A stretch of 64,000 nt of DNA, from positions 179,627,168 through 179,691,167 of the forward strand of contig NC_091128.1 of the NCBI RefSeq assembly GCF_040183065.1, written 5' to 3'. Position numbers and translations under genes: made by a program. A model generated the notes under the pieces. The model was not told the origin of the DNA, ran no database searches, and saw nothing but the letters and a program-made list of their open reading frames with translations. Origin of the DNA: Periplaneta americana (lineage: Eukaryota > Arthropoda > Insecta > Blattodea > Blattidae). Positions 48,256 through 57,979 of the stretch are shown here, piece by piece (the stretch's first letter is position 1; every line of letters begins with the position of its first letter).

Positions 48256-51200
48256 AGCCCGTCCACACCAACGTTGTGGTAGATGCTCATTAAGATACTC
48301 ACGCACTTCCAGATGGAAATGTGGTGGAGCCCCATCTTGTTGAAATAAAAACCCTGGTTTATCTTCATGTAACTGAGGTATCAACCACATCAACGGGCTT
48401 CTAACAACGATCGGTGTGTTCTCCGTTGGCCTCCTCGGTCGCCAAATCTGACTCCCTGTAATTTTTTCTATGGGGGTTTGTCAAAGATCAAGTATATGTA
48501 CCTCCTTTGCCAGTTAATCTTGAAGAACTTAGTAACCGGATCCGTGCGGCAGTGGCTAGATATGCTCCAGCGGGTGTGGCAGGAGTTAGACTACCGAGTG
48601 GATGTTTGTCGAGGAGGTCACATCGAGCACTTGTAGCAGTTGATGGACCAAAAACTTGATGAGTTTCTCTTTTTATTGGTATAACTTTCAATAATGTATG
48701 TCTCATACTTTTCATAATACAAGGCTATGGAATCGGGTAAAGCCTTGTATATATACACACACACACACACATACAGAGAGAGCGAGAGAGACAGGAACTA
48801 AAACAAAGCTAAGAGCCATTTCTGTATTTTGTAGGTAACAAACGAGGCAAGAGACTTCATCTTGCAGCTTGTGAAGGAGGGAGATGCCCCAACGGCCCAT
48901 GTCTTGTCGCCAGTAAGTGTCTTCATTTATTATATACAATGACAATGCTGATGGAGTGACAGTATGACAAATTCACATTCATTATTGATGAGAAAATCGA
49001 ACATGTAGCATCAGTATTTATTACTATGTATGGAAGCAAGAAGGAAAAGAGGGCCACGAAAATTTAAGAAACATTATGTTTCCACCTATAGAGTTGCCTG
49101 AATTATGGGATGTAAGTATCAAATAAAATTTGAACAATAGTAAACACAAATCTGCATAATGAGAAACTAAAGCATTTCCCTATGTCCCTAGCATAGATAT
49201 TATAGTTTGAAAAATGTCCATTACAATTTTTCTTGATGCGTGCATTGTACAACATGAAATTTACCCAGCTCAAAACAAAGCGATTTTACGAAGATGTCTC
49301 CATGAAAACAATTGCTCCAATCCACAAAAGTCTTGTTGCTGTGAATGCAATTCAAGCCTCTCGTCTCAATTGAGGACATGGGTCAATAAGGGCATATAAC
49401 GAAAAATGGTGTTTTCAGATAAGTGTTATTTACATGTTAAAGAGCTTGCTACGCCAATCGAATTCAAGTTAAATATTCAGGAACACATCCTTATTTATAT
49501 TCATTTTAAATTAATGTAATAAGAGAAACTGTTGAGAAACAGCATCACAGTTCTGTAATAAAAATTTTTGTGAAACATTTTATACGCCCTTTTTCAGACA
49601 ACAGCGTTATTTGTAATTAACATCCTTGTGAACCTCTAAAAAACTGATTTATTGAAGGACATAATGTTTACATCAGTTATACCACAGTTTCTTAAATCAT
49701 ATCTCTCCTTTGCATTTATTGCACTTCAATAATTGCACACTCTAATGTAAATAGACAATACATTACTTAACTTACTGGCTTTTAAGGAACCCGGAGGTTC
49801 ATTGCCACCCTCACATAAGCCCGCCATTGGTCCCTATCCTGAGCAAGATTAATTCAGTCTCTACCATCATATCCCACCTCCCTCAAATCCATTTTAATAT
49901 TATCCTCCCATCTACGCCTCGGCCTCCCCAAAGGTCTTTTCCCCTCTGGCCTCCCAACTAACACTCTATATGCATTTATGGATTCGTCCATACGTGCTAC
50001 ATGCCCTGCCCATCTCAAATGTCTGGATTTAATGTTCCTAATTATGCCAGGTGAAGGATGCAATGCGTGCAGCTCTGCGTTGTGAACTTTCTCCATTCTC
50101 CTGTAACTTCATCCCTCTTAGCCCCAAATATTTTCCTATGAACCTTATTCTCAAAAACCCTCAATCTCTGTTCCTCTCTCAAAGTAAGAGTCCAAGTTTC
50201 ACAACCATACAGAACAACCGGTAATATAACTGTTTTATAAATTCTAACTTTCAGATTTTTTGACAGCAGACTAGATGACAAAAGCTTCTCAACCGAATAA
50301 TAACACGCATTTCCCATATTTATTCTGTGTTTAATTTCCTCCCGAGTGTCATTTATATTTGTTACTGTTGCTCCAAGATATTTGAATTTTTCCACCCCTT
50401 CGAAGGACAAATCTCCAACCTTCATAGTTCCATCTCGTACAATATTCTGATCACGAGACATAACCATATACTTAGTCTTTTCGGGATTTACTTCCAACCC
50501 TATCTCTTTACTTGCGTTTTCCCTAATCGTTTGTGAATTTTCTCCTAACATATTCACGTCATCCGCATAGACAAGAAGCTGATGTATCCTGTTCAATACA
50601 TTACTTAAACATGTATCAATACAAATATAAGGTTTATTCTTTTTACTTTACTTTGTTGTTTTTATGCATCATCAGATGTGTCTTCTGCTGCCGTCATTTG
50701 TTCAAGCACTGCATCACATCATACTTTCCCTTCTTCATCCAAGAATGACAGACTTCTTATGTCCTTTTCCTTGGTTTCATTTGTGGTGGATTCAGACTCA
50801 ACAATTCCACTTGAGTCCTCCAGACGTTAAAGTGAATGAAAGATGATGAGCACAAGGCTGACGCTGAAATTACGCCAGATGGTAGCCGTTGGTATTTATG
50901 CATCAGGAAGGTCTCTCCTTTGCAGACAAGAAGCAAGAAAGGAATCTTGTTGAATTTTAGCACCCATATCCCGAAATAATCGAAAAATGGATTGTTGATC
51001 ATCTTGAGACATGTTGTGATGTCAAGTTTTAATACAACACTTTATCAAAACAAATGATTTTCCAGTGGTATGATTTACCACTGTTTCTATTAGTTTTCCG
51101 TTCTTCATTTGTTTTTGTCCACAGCTTTCTTTCTCCTTTGTTTTCAGACATGGTTTACGTGTAGCACAAGAGACGCACTCGTGAACAGCCTGCTTGGACT

Positions 51201-51794
51201 GACTCACTGAACAAGTTGAGGTTCCCCATTACACTGACAAAACCCGTCTCATGTCGTGTGTAATGAACCTAGAGATACAAAACTCTACAATTACTGCTGA
51301 CACCCTACTTACGAATTCAGCAATAATCAGAAAAGAGGCGTATAGCAGTGAACATTCTTATTCGGGTCATGTCCTCAATTGTCCTCACTCCTAGTGATTT
51401 TTATAAATCAAAAGGGATTTCAGAGAATAATGACGTAATAATGGTTGTAGTAGAATACTGGAACACTGATGTGAGAAGTGTTTTCAGTTCAGAGGGAGTG
51501 TTGAAAATAATGTACTGTGTGTGTAAGAGATAATAAATACTGTAGGCAATGTTAATCATAATCTTAAAATACCAGGATTTGTGTCTCTTTCAGTGCCCAC
51601 ACGATCTGCCTTGCCCTAGATTTGCAAGTGATACGACTCCATGCAACTTCGAGGTACCTTACATCCCACTGCCATTCGAGGGAACATCTGATATGGGAAA
51701 AGAGAGATTTTCTTACGTCGTTTTGAAGAAAGGTAATGCCTTTTTATAATATTGTTTCCTTTACCTTCATTATTTTAAAGGAATCAAATATAAG

Positions 51795-51842
<48 letters not shown>

Positions 51843-54800
51843 CTTACTTACTGGCTTTTAAGGAACCCAGAGATCCATTGCTGCCCTCACATAAGCCCGC
51901 CATTGGTCCCTATCCTGAGCAAGATTAATCCAGTCTCTATCATCATATCCCACCTCCCTCAAATCCATTTTAATATTATCTTCCCATCTACGTCTCGGCC
52001 TCCCCAAAGGTCTTTTCCCCTCTGGCCTCCCAACTAACACTCTATATGCATTTCTGGATTCGCCCATACCTGCTACATGCCTTGCCCATCTCAAACGTCT
52101 GGATTTAATGTTCCTAATTATGTCAGGTGAAGGATACAATGCGTGCAGTTCTGCGTTGTGTAACTTTCTCCATTCTCCTGTAACCTCATCCCTCTTAGCC
52201 CCAAATATTTTCCTAAGAACCTGATTCTCAAACACCCTTAACCTATGTTCCTCTCTCAAAGTGAGAGTCCAAGTTTCATAACCATAAAGAACAACTGGTA
52301 ATATAACTGTTTTATAAATTCTTTCAGATTTTTATGACAGCAGACTAGATGACAAAAGTTTCTCAACCGAATAATAACAGGCATTTCCCATATTTATTCT
52401 GCGTTTAATTTCCTCCCGAGTGTCATTTGTATTTGTTACTGTAACAAATATGGTTTCCTTTACCTTAATTATTTTAAAGGAATCAAATATATATATGTAT
52501 AAAAACCACACACACGTACGTGCTAAATGCCATCTCATGTAAGTACAGACCCACCTCCATTTAAGATCGCTGGCAGGAGTCACTGCATCTTGGATTCCCA
52601 TCCTTTTTCTCACTTTGTTTCGTATTCAGCCTAAACTTTTCTTGGTGAACCATTAGTGAAGTGTGACTGATGCTTTAATACTTGACTGGCTGTCTGAAAG
52701 CTTAAAAAATACTGATCAACCTTCCATAATTAGGAACATTACAAATCTGCCTTCTCTTGTAATTGTGGCACGAGCAGAAAGCACGGATATTCTTAAATAC
52801 TGGCACTCCTAAATATGTTGATGCTCTTCCCAACCATTCGTGTGTGTCAGGTGCCAGAGCAGCTGACGACAAACAGTGGCCAAGGATTGTACGACCACCT
52901 CTCATTCGCAAGAAGCACACGGTGTGCAGGATGTGTGTTGCAGGGGGAAAATTACAGGAAATCGTCTTCACAGCATCAAAACACGGAAAGTAAATAAACT
53001 CTTATACATTGAAACAACATTTAACACTATATCCCAGCCATTGTAACTGTGCACCTCACAGCTTAGCAAGATGCAATGTTGACACAATGACATTACACAA
53101 GAGTACTTTGCACCAATTCTGATACCGACTATTTAATGCTATTACTTCACACAAAGGATTCTCACCGTTTCCTGAATTACCTCTTTCTTTGCAGCAGCAC
53201 TACAGATTATTTATAACACTGACATACAAATTACGCATGTAGTGGTAACACATCATGCAGCAACTGGTAGAAAATGCTAAATTCTGATTGACTCAGAAGA
53301 CTACTATACAGTATTCAGAGTTTTTATGGGAAGTTGCTGATGCAAACAACTGTCAAGTGCAAAGTTATAATGGCTATTTAATATAAGCAGTTGGAGGAAA
53401 CAGCAAAATCCTGAAAAGCATCTTGCCCTCAGCTTGTATTGCTCCATTTAATGCATCTTCTACATGCTGTAGTATTTTACCACCGAAATTCGCTGTTTCC
53501 TTCTCCATAACTTACTGAATGCTCATGTTCGGCAACTCAAATGATTTTGCTCTCTGTAAATAAGAAGCACCTTGCAGCAACAGAATTTTGAACTTGTCAA
53601 CTCTTTTGTTCGTGAAACTCGTTATTTATAGAAATACGAGTGCACATACTAAGGGCTACTCATTAAAAACTGTTTTTAGATTCCCTTACAGATGTGCGCG
53701 GTCCAGCAATTGGGGTGATCTGCTGCCCCTGGCCATAAGTGAAGACAAGGCTGAAGGTGAGTACAGCAGCAGCAAATGTTGGTACCACTGTGCTAAACAC
53801 ACTGACTGTAAGGCTCTTCATCAAGCATACTTAGATGTGTACAGGAGTTGTACTTGGCACACATGCACCAATCCTGCTAGCAAAGTATTTTGTGTCCAAC
53901 CAACATATTCTACAGAGGCAGCAAAACGTTACCGCACTATGCAAGGGACGTCGGAAACAGATGCCCGCAATCCATTGCTCGACTCACCGGTAAGCTGTAG
54001 CAGCGCAGGCGGGTGTTCAGTTTCATTACAATAGGACTAAATTATTGGTTAAGAGTTGCTGGTACCTAATGAATGAATGGAGTTTAAAACTGATATAGAT
54101 CTTACTTTTCATCAAAGCAGCTGTTGAAAAGATGTCCAGCATTCTCGATACAAACATTGCATCATGTTAAAAAATTCCGAAACATTCATATCACTGCCTC
54201 TGAAATATCAGATATCTATCACTCATCTGATTTCATTCTCCAGGGCACATATCATTCCGAGTCAACAGTATCATAACATTTCTCGCAATTTTTTTTATTG
54301 GGTTATTTTACGACGCTGTATCAACATCTAGGTTATTTAGCGTCTGAATGAGATGAAGGTGATAATGCCAGCACCGAAAGTTACTCAGCATTTGCTCTTT
54401 TTGGGTTGAGAGAAAAACCCCGGAAAAAACCTCGACCAGGATTAGAACCCGGGCCACCTGGTTTCGTGGCCAGACGCCCTGACCGTTACTCCACAGGTGT
54501 GGACCTCTCAATTTTAAATACAGATTTTTGTAAATAGCAAACTACAGTTTACAAGTGATAACACACTAATACAGGCTTGCACAAGGTTTGCTCTCTCCGA
54601 GCCGACTCACAGCTCATGAGCAGAATGCAGATATTAGCTGCGCTCAGTATAAGGGTGGACTGGAAGAAGGGGTGATCTCGTACAAAATATACACAAAAGG
54701 AAGTACTATTACGAGTGCTTATGAAATGAATTCCCGTTCAGTGTTTGCAAAACTATCTTGGACTATTATTAATTAATAAAGAAATATTTATTTTACAGAA

Positions 54801-56274
54801 ATAATAGAAATTTTATACCTACTTAAATGTACAATATCATTGTTATATTTTTATTTATCAGTACATCAAAACGAGGTTTTATGCTGTTGGCAGCTGAAAG
54901 GAACAGTAGCCTACTGATCGTAATGAAACATCAGTTACAGATGTTCGATGTCTGCCTTTATTAAAGTTGATTATAGAAAACAGTTGCTCACAAATATAAA
55001 TGTTGAGCCAAACATAGCAATCATTTTCACAGCCAGCCTGTGTAGTCGTGGATATTATTGCTAATGTTTAGTCTTGTAAAACTCAACCAGGCTAGTAGTA
55101 TTATTCAAACGATCTTTAGTCCTTTGGTCACATTGAAGATCAGTAAGTCCGAGCTGTAAATCGTTAAATGTTATGTTCCGTTTTTTAGATTCCTCAATAC
55201 TGTACTGTAGCAGTAGGTAAGCAACGTGAAACAGTTACTGAGAATAGGCCTACACACTGCACTCCACTAGATAACTGAGTGGTCGTTTCCCTCTCCTCTA
55301 CCTATAGCAAGTCTATGTCATTCTGACGTATCTTCCTCTCCGTTTTGGCGAGCGGTAAACATGGCTCTCCCGCTCCAAAGGAGCGTGCGCGCTCTTTGAG
55401 CGCTGTTTGTGCAGGTATGCACTAATAGATATTTTTATATGAATTCAAGCAAAATAAAGCACATATTCATTGCTTAAACCTTTCTGATAAGCGAGATCAG
55501 ATCTCTTACTCTCATCAAAAACAGAAACTACACACCCTGTCAATGTGCCATTGCTGTCGTACTAAAATACAGTAAAACCCGTCTATACACATTCAAACAA
55601 CTGAACTGTGGAAACTATCCAATTTAATTGCATGCATTCATGAGTTAATTTCATTTTTAAGTCCAAACACTAAGCATGTATCACAGAACATTTTGAACAC
55701 ATGACAAAGTTTTGTCAGTACAGTCTGTCTCATATTTCTTTTGAAGCACACATTTTTCTTTTCAGCAAGTAGAAGTTCAGTGCATGTGTACATTTTACAA
55801 GCAACAATATACTTTGAGTTAGCGCACAGTTCTAAGTTTCTTGCTCATTGATAGGTACAGTTTGTCATAGTCCGTAGCAGTGACAATTTCTGATCCAATA
55901 ACATGTAACTCGCATTGAGGTCACATATAGAGCTTGGAAGTTCAGACCTTCTGTCCGTACACGTAGCTAGGGACAGGACTTCAGTATAAACAAGTGCACT
56001 CTTCTGACATGGAAGTACAGGTGGATCTGGCACATGCCAAATTTAGTTGGACATTACTGCTGTATGAAGTAATGTTTTGATACGAATTATTGGAAATTAA
56101 ATAGATTAAAAAAAAAAAAGAGGGTCTTTACTGATGTGGCTGCTGAGTGCAAGTGCCTTTCTGCAGATTTCACTGTATTGTAAAAATAATAAAATAGTCG
56201 TTTTAAAAATCTAACTTTTCTTTTTAGATCAGAAGAAAGAAGTGGAACATGAAGATCAGAAGAATGAGTCATGA
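33744..56274 (+). CDS. METTL17: METTL17-like mitochondrial ribosome assembly factor, complete, eleven coding exons
   Basis: Exons: 33744-33797, 35964-36123, 38812-38943, 40730-41000, 45281-45446, 47486-47629, 48835-48912, 51594-51732, 52851-52989, 53680-53756, 56228-56274. All are GT-AG with matching phases; 468 codons plus stop. Residues 1-22 ('MNMYYNKLAVPVQRYIRR' then YATK) look like a mitochondrial presequence: basic, no acid. 'RLKPRKHPG' is a conserved N-terminal motif. 'MFDFGSGVGTATW' (194-206) is the SAM-binding loop and 'QYDIVVSAYTLLELPS' motif II. Cysteines in 'CPHDLPCPRFASDTTPC' (336, 342, 352) and 'YRCARSSNWGD' (433) match the family's four [4Fe-4S] ligands; a CxxC is at 407-410. 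The family assists assembly of the small mitoribosomal subunit. An in-frame ATG at 33711 would add 11 residues; I prefer 33744 for its better start context (purine at -3). Confidence 0.95.
34097..34258. mobile_element. MITE family M1, copy 1
   Basis: Terminal inversion AAATCGCAATATAGC(G/A)AACG at both ends. The interior includes 'TAGGGGAAGTTATCCCCACC'. A related copy in the opposite orientation lies at 57807-57975. In METTL17 intron 1. Confidence 0.75.
34320..34502. mobile_element. MITE family M2, GTGACAT-flanked
   Basis: Ends share CACAGTCTA(C/G)TATATACAGT in inverted orientation and continue C(A/G)CGAAGCT. GTGACAT lies on both sides (34313-34319, 34503-34509), a 7- or 8-base duplication as for hAT-like elements. 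183 bases, no coding. Confidence 0.8.
34778..34985 (-). mobile_element. LINE-R copy 5, short 3' end
   Basis: The minus strand gives '[20 protein letters not shown]' and '[10 protein letters not shown]', then the family 3' end and a TAAG-type tail. Severely 5'-truncated. In METTL17 intron 1, antisense to that gene. Confidence 0.85.
35270..35645. mobile_element. Foldback element with long diverged arms
   Basis: The left arm (about 35275-35450) and right arm (about 35465-35640) are imperfect reverse complements. Shared motifs are 'GTTTGGTTGCAGACGACCTG' on the left and its reverse complement 'CAGGTCGTCTGCAACCAAAC' on the right, plus 'TTGCAAGGTTTA'/'TAAACCTTGCAA'. The short spacer holds no gene. 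Confidence 0.75.
36898..37411 (+). repeat. SINE-A copy 4, split by a MITE
   Basis: Head 'GTGGAGTAACGGTCAGTGCG' and B-box 'TGGTTCAAATCCCGG' up to 36980. The body resumes at 37246 with 'ACCTGATTGAGG' and runs to the family tail at about 37411. The two parts join exactly at a TA. Confidence 0.85.
36981..37245. mobile_element. MITE with TA duplication, inside SINE-A copy 4
   Basis: Ends CACCGG(A/G)GACAGAACA as a terminal inversion, extending with mismatches to about 27 bases. TA lies on each side (36979-36980, 37246-37247), as for Tc1/mariner-type mobilisation. 265 bases, no coding. Confidence 0.8.
37763..37991. repeat. Long near-perfect hairpin with tRNA-like arms (family T)
   Basis: Two 106-base arms (37763-37868, 37886-37991) are reverse complements with about three mismatches. 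They enclose a 17-base loop that carries 'TGGTAGAGCG', part of a tRNA A-box. Each arm contains the T-arm/B-box 'CCCGGGTTCGATGCCCGG' and a tail through 'TTGAATAATTTCGAGAG'. It looks like a family T foldback that has lost its centre. Confidence 0.9.
38088..38237 (+). repeat. Family T tRNA-like unit
   Basis: Contains 'GGTAGCTCAGTTGGTAGAGC' (D-arm, A-box), an anticodon arm TTGGT/ACCAA with a seven-base loop ATGTTAA (GTT in the anticodon position) and a T-arm 'CCGGGTTCGATGCCCGG'. The acceptor stem is imperfect and the flanks match the repeats at 37763-37991 and 39646-39895, so I read it as a tRNA-derived repeat, not a gene. Confidence 0.65.
38540..38665 (-). repeat. tRNA-like SINE head
   Basis: The minus strand has 'TAGCATTGGTAGTGCAAACA' then B-box 'GTGGGTTCGAGTACCGC'. 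It is unlike the other tRNA-like repeats here. In METTL17 intron 2. Confidence 0.4.
39646..39895 (+). repeat. Family T foldback, fuller copy
   Basis: The left arm (about 39646-39708) is the inverted counterpart of the right arm (about 39813-39866). The centre carries 'GGTAGCTCAATTGGTAGAGC' and 'GTCCGTGGATATAAAGGGAG', both also seen at 38088-38237. The right flank 'AGGGAGCTATACCTGAAAGC' matches the tail of the 37763-37991 hairpin. More diverged than the other copies. Confidence 0.65.
41152..42330 (+). mobile_element. Tc1/mariner-like element with long inverted ends, decayed transposase
   Basis: Both ends read TAGTAAAGGGTGCGGCAAAA inverted; the inversion runs close to 97 bases with a few mismatches. 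TA flanks it. Transposase on plus: N terminus 'MPWTGEERAYAVVSFLVSGN' from 41392, then a gap where the middle of the protein is missing. 'LFSD*AHFHLSG' follows (first catalytic Asp kept, a stop where Glu is usual), then 'GMLGPYSFEEDGATVTVN', 'QVWFQQDGATSHTAQ' and 'WPARSPDLASCDLF'. It ends near 42216. At least two further frame changes. In METTL17 intron 4. Confidence 0.9.
42783..43955 (-). mobile_element. Pogo/Tigger-like DNA transposon, decayed
   Basis: The ends read CAGTGAAACCTGTTCAA as terminal inversions, flanked by TA (42781-42782, 43956-43957). Near 43160-43250 the minus strand gives 'KQAIELGKE' and 'FKAS'-like scraps, resembling the CENP-B-type DNA-binding region of pogo transposases. 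No long frame remains. In METTL17 intron 4. Confidence 0.65.
44478..45228. mobile_element. Foldback element with arms of about 260 bases
   Basis: The left arm (44478-44745) and right arm (about 44968-45228) are reverse complements with scattered differences, for example 'GAGCTCTTCAAAACAAACAA' and its inverse. The outer ends read CAGGGTGATTCAGACCACC on the left and an inverse partial copy on the right. The centre of about 220 bases has no gene. The right end lies about 50 bases before METTL17 exon 5. Confidence 0.85.
45729..46454. mobile_element. Non-autonomous element with palindromic terminal repeats
   Basis: Both ends contain TAATTCAGCCCCTTGGGGCA in inverted orientation. The motif holds GCCCCTTGGGGC, which is itself a palindrome, so each end can also fold alone. 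No coding. In METTL17 intron 5, about 20 bases from repeat Z copy 2. Confidence 0.75.
46475..47150 (-). repeat. Dispersed repeat Z, copy 2 (inverted relative to copy 1)
   Basis: Reverse complement of 8860-9525 over essentially its whole length, from 'AATAGTACATTATGCAACGA' to 'CGGCATGGTCGAGCATAAA'. Differences are scattered single changes and small indels. In METTL17 intron 5. Confidence 0.85.
47935..48165 (+). repeat. SINE-B copy 1 (tRNA-derived)
   Basis: Head 'CAGTAGCGTAGTTGGTACAG' (A-box), B-box 'GTGGATTCGACCCCAG', then body 'TTTACTGGCATGTAAAAGAA', ending 'CGTTAAATAAACCATA'. A second copy is at 59345-59570. In METTL17 intron 6. Confidence 0.8.
48195..48256. repeat. (TG)n(TA)n microsatellite
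   Basis: Runs of TG then TA between SINE-B and the Tc1-like fragment. Confidence 0.9.
48250..48715. pseudogene. Tc1-like transposase remnant with an internal inversion
   Basis: Positions 48393 down to about 48256 on the minus strand encode 'GFLFQQDGAPPHFHLEV' and 'EHLPQRWCGRA'. From about 48392 on the plus strand the next protein segment follows: 'RASNNDRCVLRWPPRSPNL', the C-terminal piece with 'DMLQRVWQELDYR', and 'GGHIEHL'. In related transposases these blocks are consecutive in one direction, so the first has been flipped in place. The GRA codons (around CGGGCT) occur at both junctions. Confidence 0.75.
48756..48790. repeat. (CA)n/(GA)n microsatellite
   Basis: Short dinucleotide runs about 45 bases before METTL17 exon 7. 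Confidence 0.85.
49771..50593 (-). mobile_element. LINE-R copy 6, 5'-truncated, perfect 15-base target duplication
   Basis: CAATACATTACTTAA is present at 49756-49770 and 50594-50608. The minus strand encodes '[20 protein letters not shown]' through '[20 protein letters not shown]' and, after a frame change, '[20 protein letters not shown]'. A short in-frame loss occurs after 'QTIREN'. In METTL17 intron 7, antisense. Confidence 0.92.
51793..51838. repeat. (TA)n microsatellite
   Basis: About twenty TA units next to the tail of LINE-R copy 7, in METTL17 intron 8. Confidence 0.9.
51839..52452 (-). mobile_element. LINE-R copy 7, flanked by 39-base direct repeats
   Basis: The minus-strand frame 52259-51858 reads '[20 protein letters not shown]' to '[17 protein letters not shown]'. 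The preceding part encodes '[19 protein letters not shown]'. The sequence 'GTTTCCTTTACCTT(C/A)ATT' continues for 39 bases at 51754-51792 and again at 52453-52491 with one mismatch. That is a long target duplication for this family (12 and 15 bases at two other copies). Confidence 0.9.
52992..53675. other. METTL17 intron 9
   Basis: No repeat recognised; ordinary AT-rich intron. Confidence 0.5.
54294..54506 (-). repeat. SINE-A copy 5 with internal loss
   Basis: The minus strand begins 'CACACCTGTGGAGTAACGGT' near 54500, then 'AAACCAGGTGGCCCGGGTT'. The body lacks part of the 'ACCCCGGACTCATTTCACCG' block, and the tail reaches 54294. In METTL17 intron 10. Confidence 0.85.
54510..56220. other. METTL17 intron 10, 3' part
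   Basis: No recognised element. A small GC-richer patch near 55290-55420 has no clear boundary. Confidence 0.4.
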
Positions 56275-56289
56275 AAGTTTCTGTATGAA

Positions 56290-56299
56290 AATAAATAAA
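56290..56299 (+). promoter_or_regulatory. Poly(A) signal of METTL17
   Basis: Two overlapping AATAAA hexamers (56290-56295, 56294-56299) begin 16 bases after the METTL17 stop codon. The 3' untranslated region would be very short if this site is used. Confidence 0.6.
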
Positions 56300-56829
56300 C
56301 TTACTTTATAACGGAGCTGAGTATTTTACTTACATGCTATCACATCACTATCATATCATCCTACAAAGTCAAGTCTGAGCAAAAGCATACAAAAATGTTG
56401 AGAAAATAAATCAGTTGACAGTAGTAAAATTAACATAGGGCTAACTACACTTGCTTTATGGTAAATATTCCTTCATGATCTAATTGAATTATACTCTTAA
56501 GTGCTTAAATTAAGGTGACAGACAGAGACTTTAGTCAAAATACAGTTGAGCAAATTGATTAGTCAATTCTGGGATATTTTTAGAATTCTCTAATAACCTC
56601 AAATTCAAAGTCTAGATTCACTTCCTTTTCCATCCATTCGAACAATTCTACAGCACCAAGTCTCAAGTTCTTTTCTCCTTCTTTCTTGAAAAGACAGGCC
56701 CTTTTCAGGAGTACATTATTAACTAATATAAATTACATGAAAATAATTTTTAAATACAAATAATAAATGTATAAAATAGGAAAATGGTAAGCAATAGCCA
56801 TGGACATGTTTAAGCCCATATCTCCTTAA

Positions 56830-57265
56830 GGGGAGGCAGAGGTGAAATTTTCGAACAAAACTGAAGAAAAAATGAATATTTGTTTTTTTCCATTTTTATT
56901 ATTTTTATTTATTTTGATATTCCGATGTTAGTTTTTGATTTTGTGCCCTTAAAAGTATGGAATTAAAACCAAGATAACTATATTACTATATTATTCCCAT
57001 AAACTAATACTTATCATTATTTATATACCTTCTCTGAACATATAAATAAAAAGAAATATTGAAAATTTCTTACAATATGGTGCATGGAGCATTTTATATC
57101 AAACGATCTAAAGTTTTATAAAATTATTAATGTTTACAGAACTATTGTACTTAGAAAGTTGAACCTTGTTATGTCCATTACTAATAACATACTTAGTACC
57201 CATGATCAATTTCAAACAAATCTGATAAATTTTGTGGATTTTGAAATATTCACCTCTGCCTCCCC
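56830..57265. mobile_element. TTAA-flanked MITE
   Basis: Ends GGGGAGGCAGAGGTGAA as exact terminal inversions. TTAA lies on both sides (56826-56829, 57266-57269), the piggyBac-type target. The interior is AT-rich without transposase. The end sequence resembles that of the 20510-21367 element (both start GGGGAG). Confidence 0.85.
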
Positions 57266-57806
57266 TTAATCTAACTTCTGAGACCCCAAGCTCCCTATTT
57301 CAAAATGTTTTATAGAGCGTCCCCTACCTACTGTTTAAACCTACTGTTTAATTTTTACTGAATCATTTCATATACATTCAACAAATTAAATAAAATAAAA
57401 ATGTGATATCTTAATGTATGTAGAGATACAAGAAAAGGCTAAATTAAATTAATTACAGTGAAGAAGGTTGATAAATGCTTTATGAAAATGAAAACTCTAG
57501 ATCGAAAGGCCTTATCGGACTAAATTACCGACAATTATATTCTTGAACACCAGACAGCAGCTGTAGCTAGTTATAGACAGGACTATCTGGAGTGGCAACT
57601 TTCATAATATTGGCCTGCTATCAAATTTTCGAAGTCCAAAAGCACACCTTAGCCATGTCCAGCCTATTGAGTAACTGCTCCATTGTTAAATTGCAAGCAT
57701 TATGCGCATTATTCATTTGGTTTGACCACAATCCAGGTTTATCCACTAGAAAGCAAATTACAATATTACAATTACCTGCCTCGAACAAGTACAAAATTTC
57801 GGTAAA

Positions 57807-57975
57807 AACATAATACGGCAAACGCTAAGCTCCGTCCATGACCCCTTTCCACTTTTCCCCTACTAGCTCACCACACACTCTACGTGATAGGCTAGTGTTG
57901 TGTCGAATGTACATTTCATGTGGGTGGGGATAACTTCCCCTACTGTCATTCGCCTTATTACGTTTTCGCCAAAAT
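57807..57975. mobile_element. MITE family M1, copy 2
   Basis: Shares 'CACTTTTCCCCTACTAGCTCA'-like and 'GGGGATAACTTCCCCTACTG'-like stretches with 34097-34258, in opposite orientation. The inverted ends are more worn than in copy 1. Confidence 0.7.
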
Positions 57976-57979
57976 TTCA

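Noticed and set aside
53680-53691. Alternative METTL17 acceptor at the CAG ending at 53691
   Set aside because: It keeps the frame but removes the conserved 'FPYR' before CARSSNWGD; the acceptor before 53680 fits the family better.
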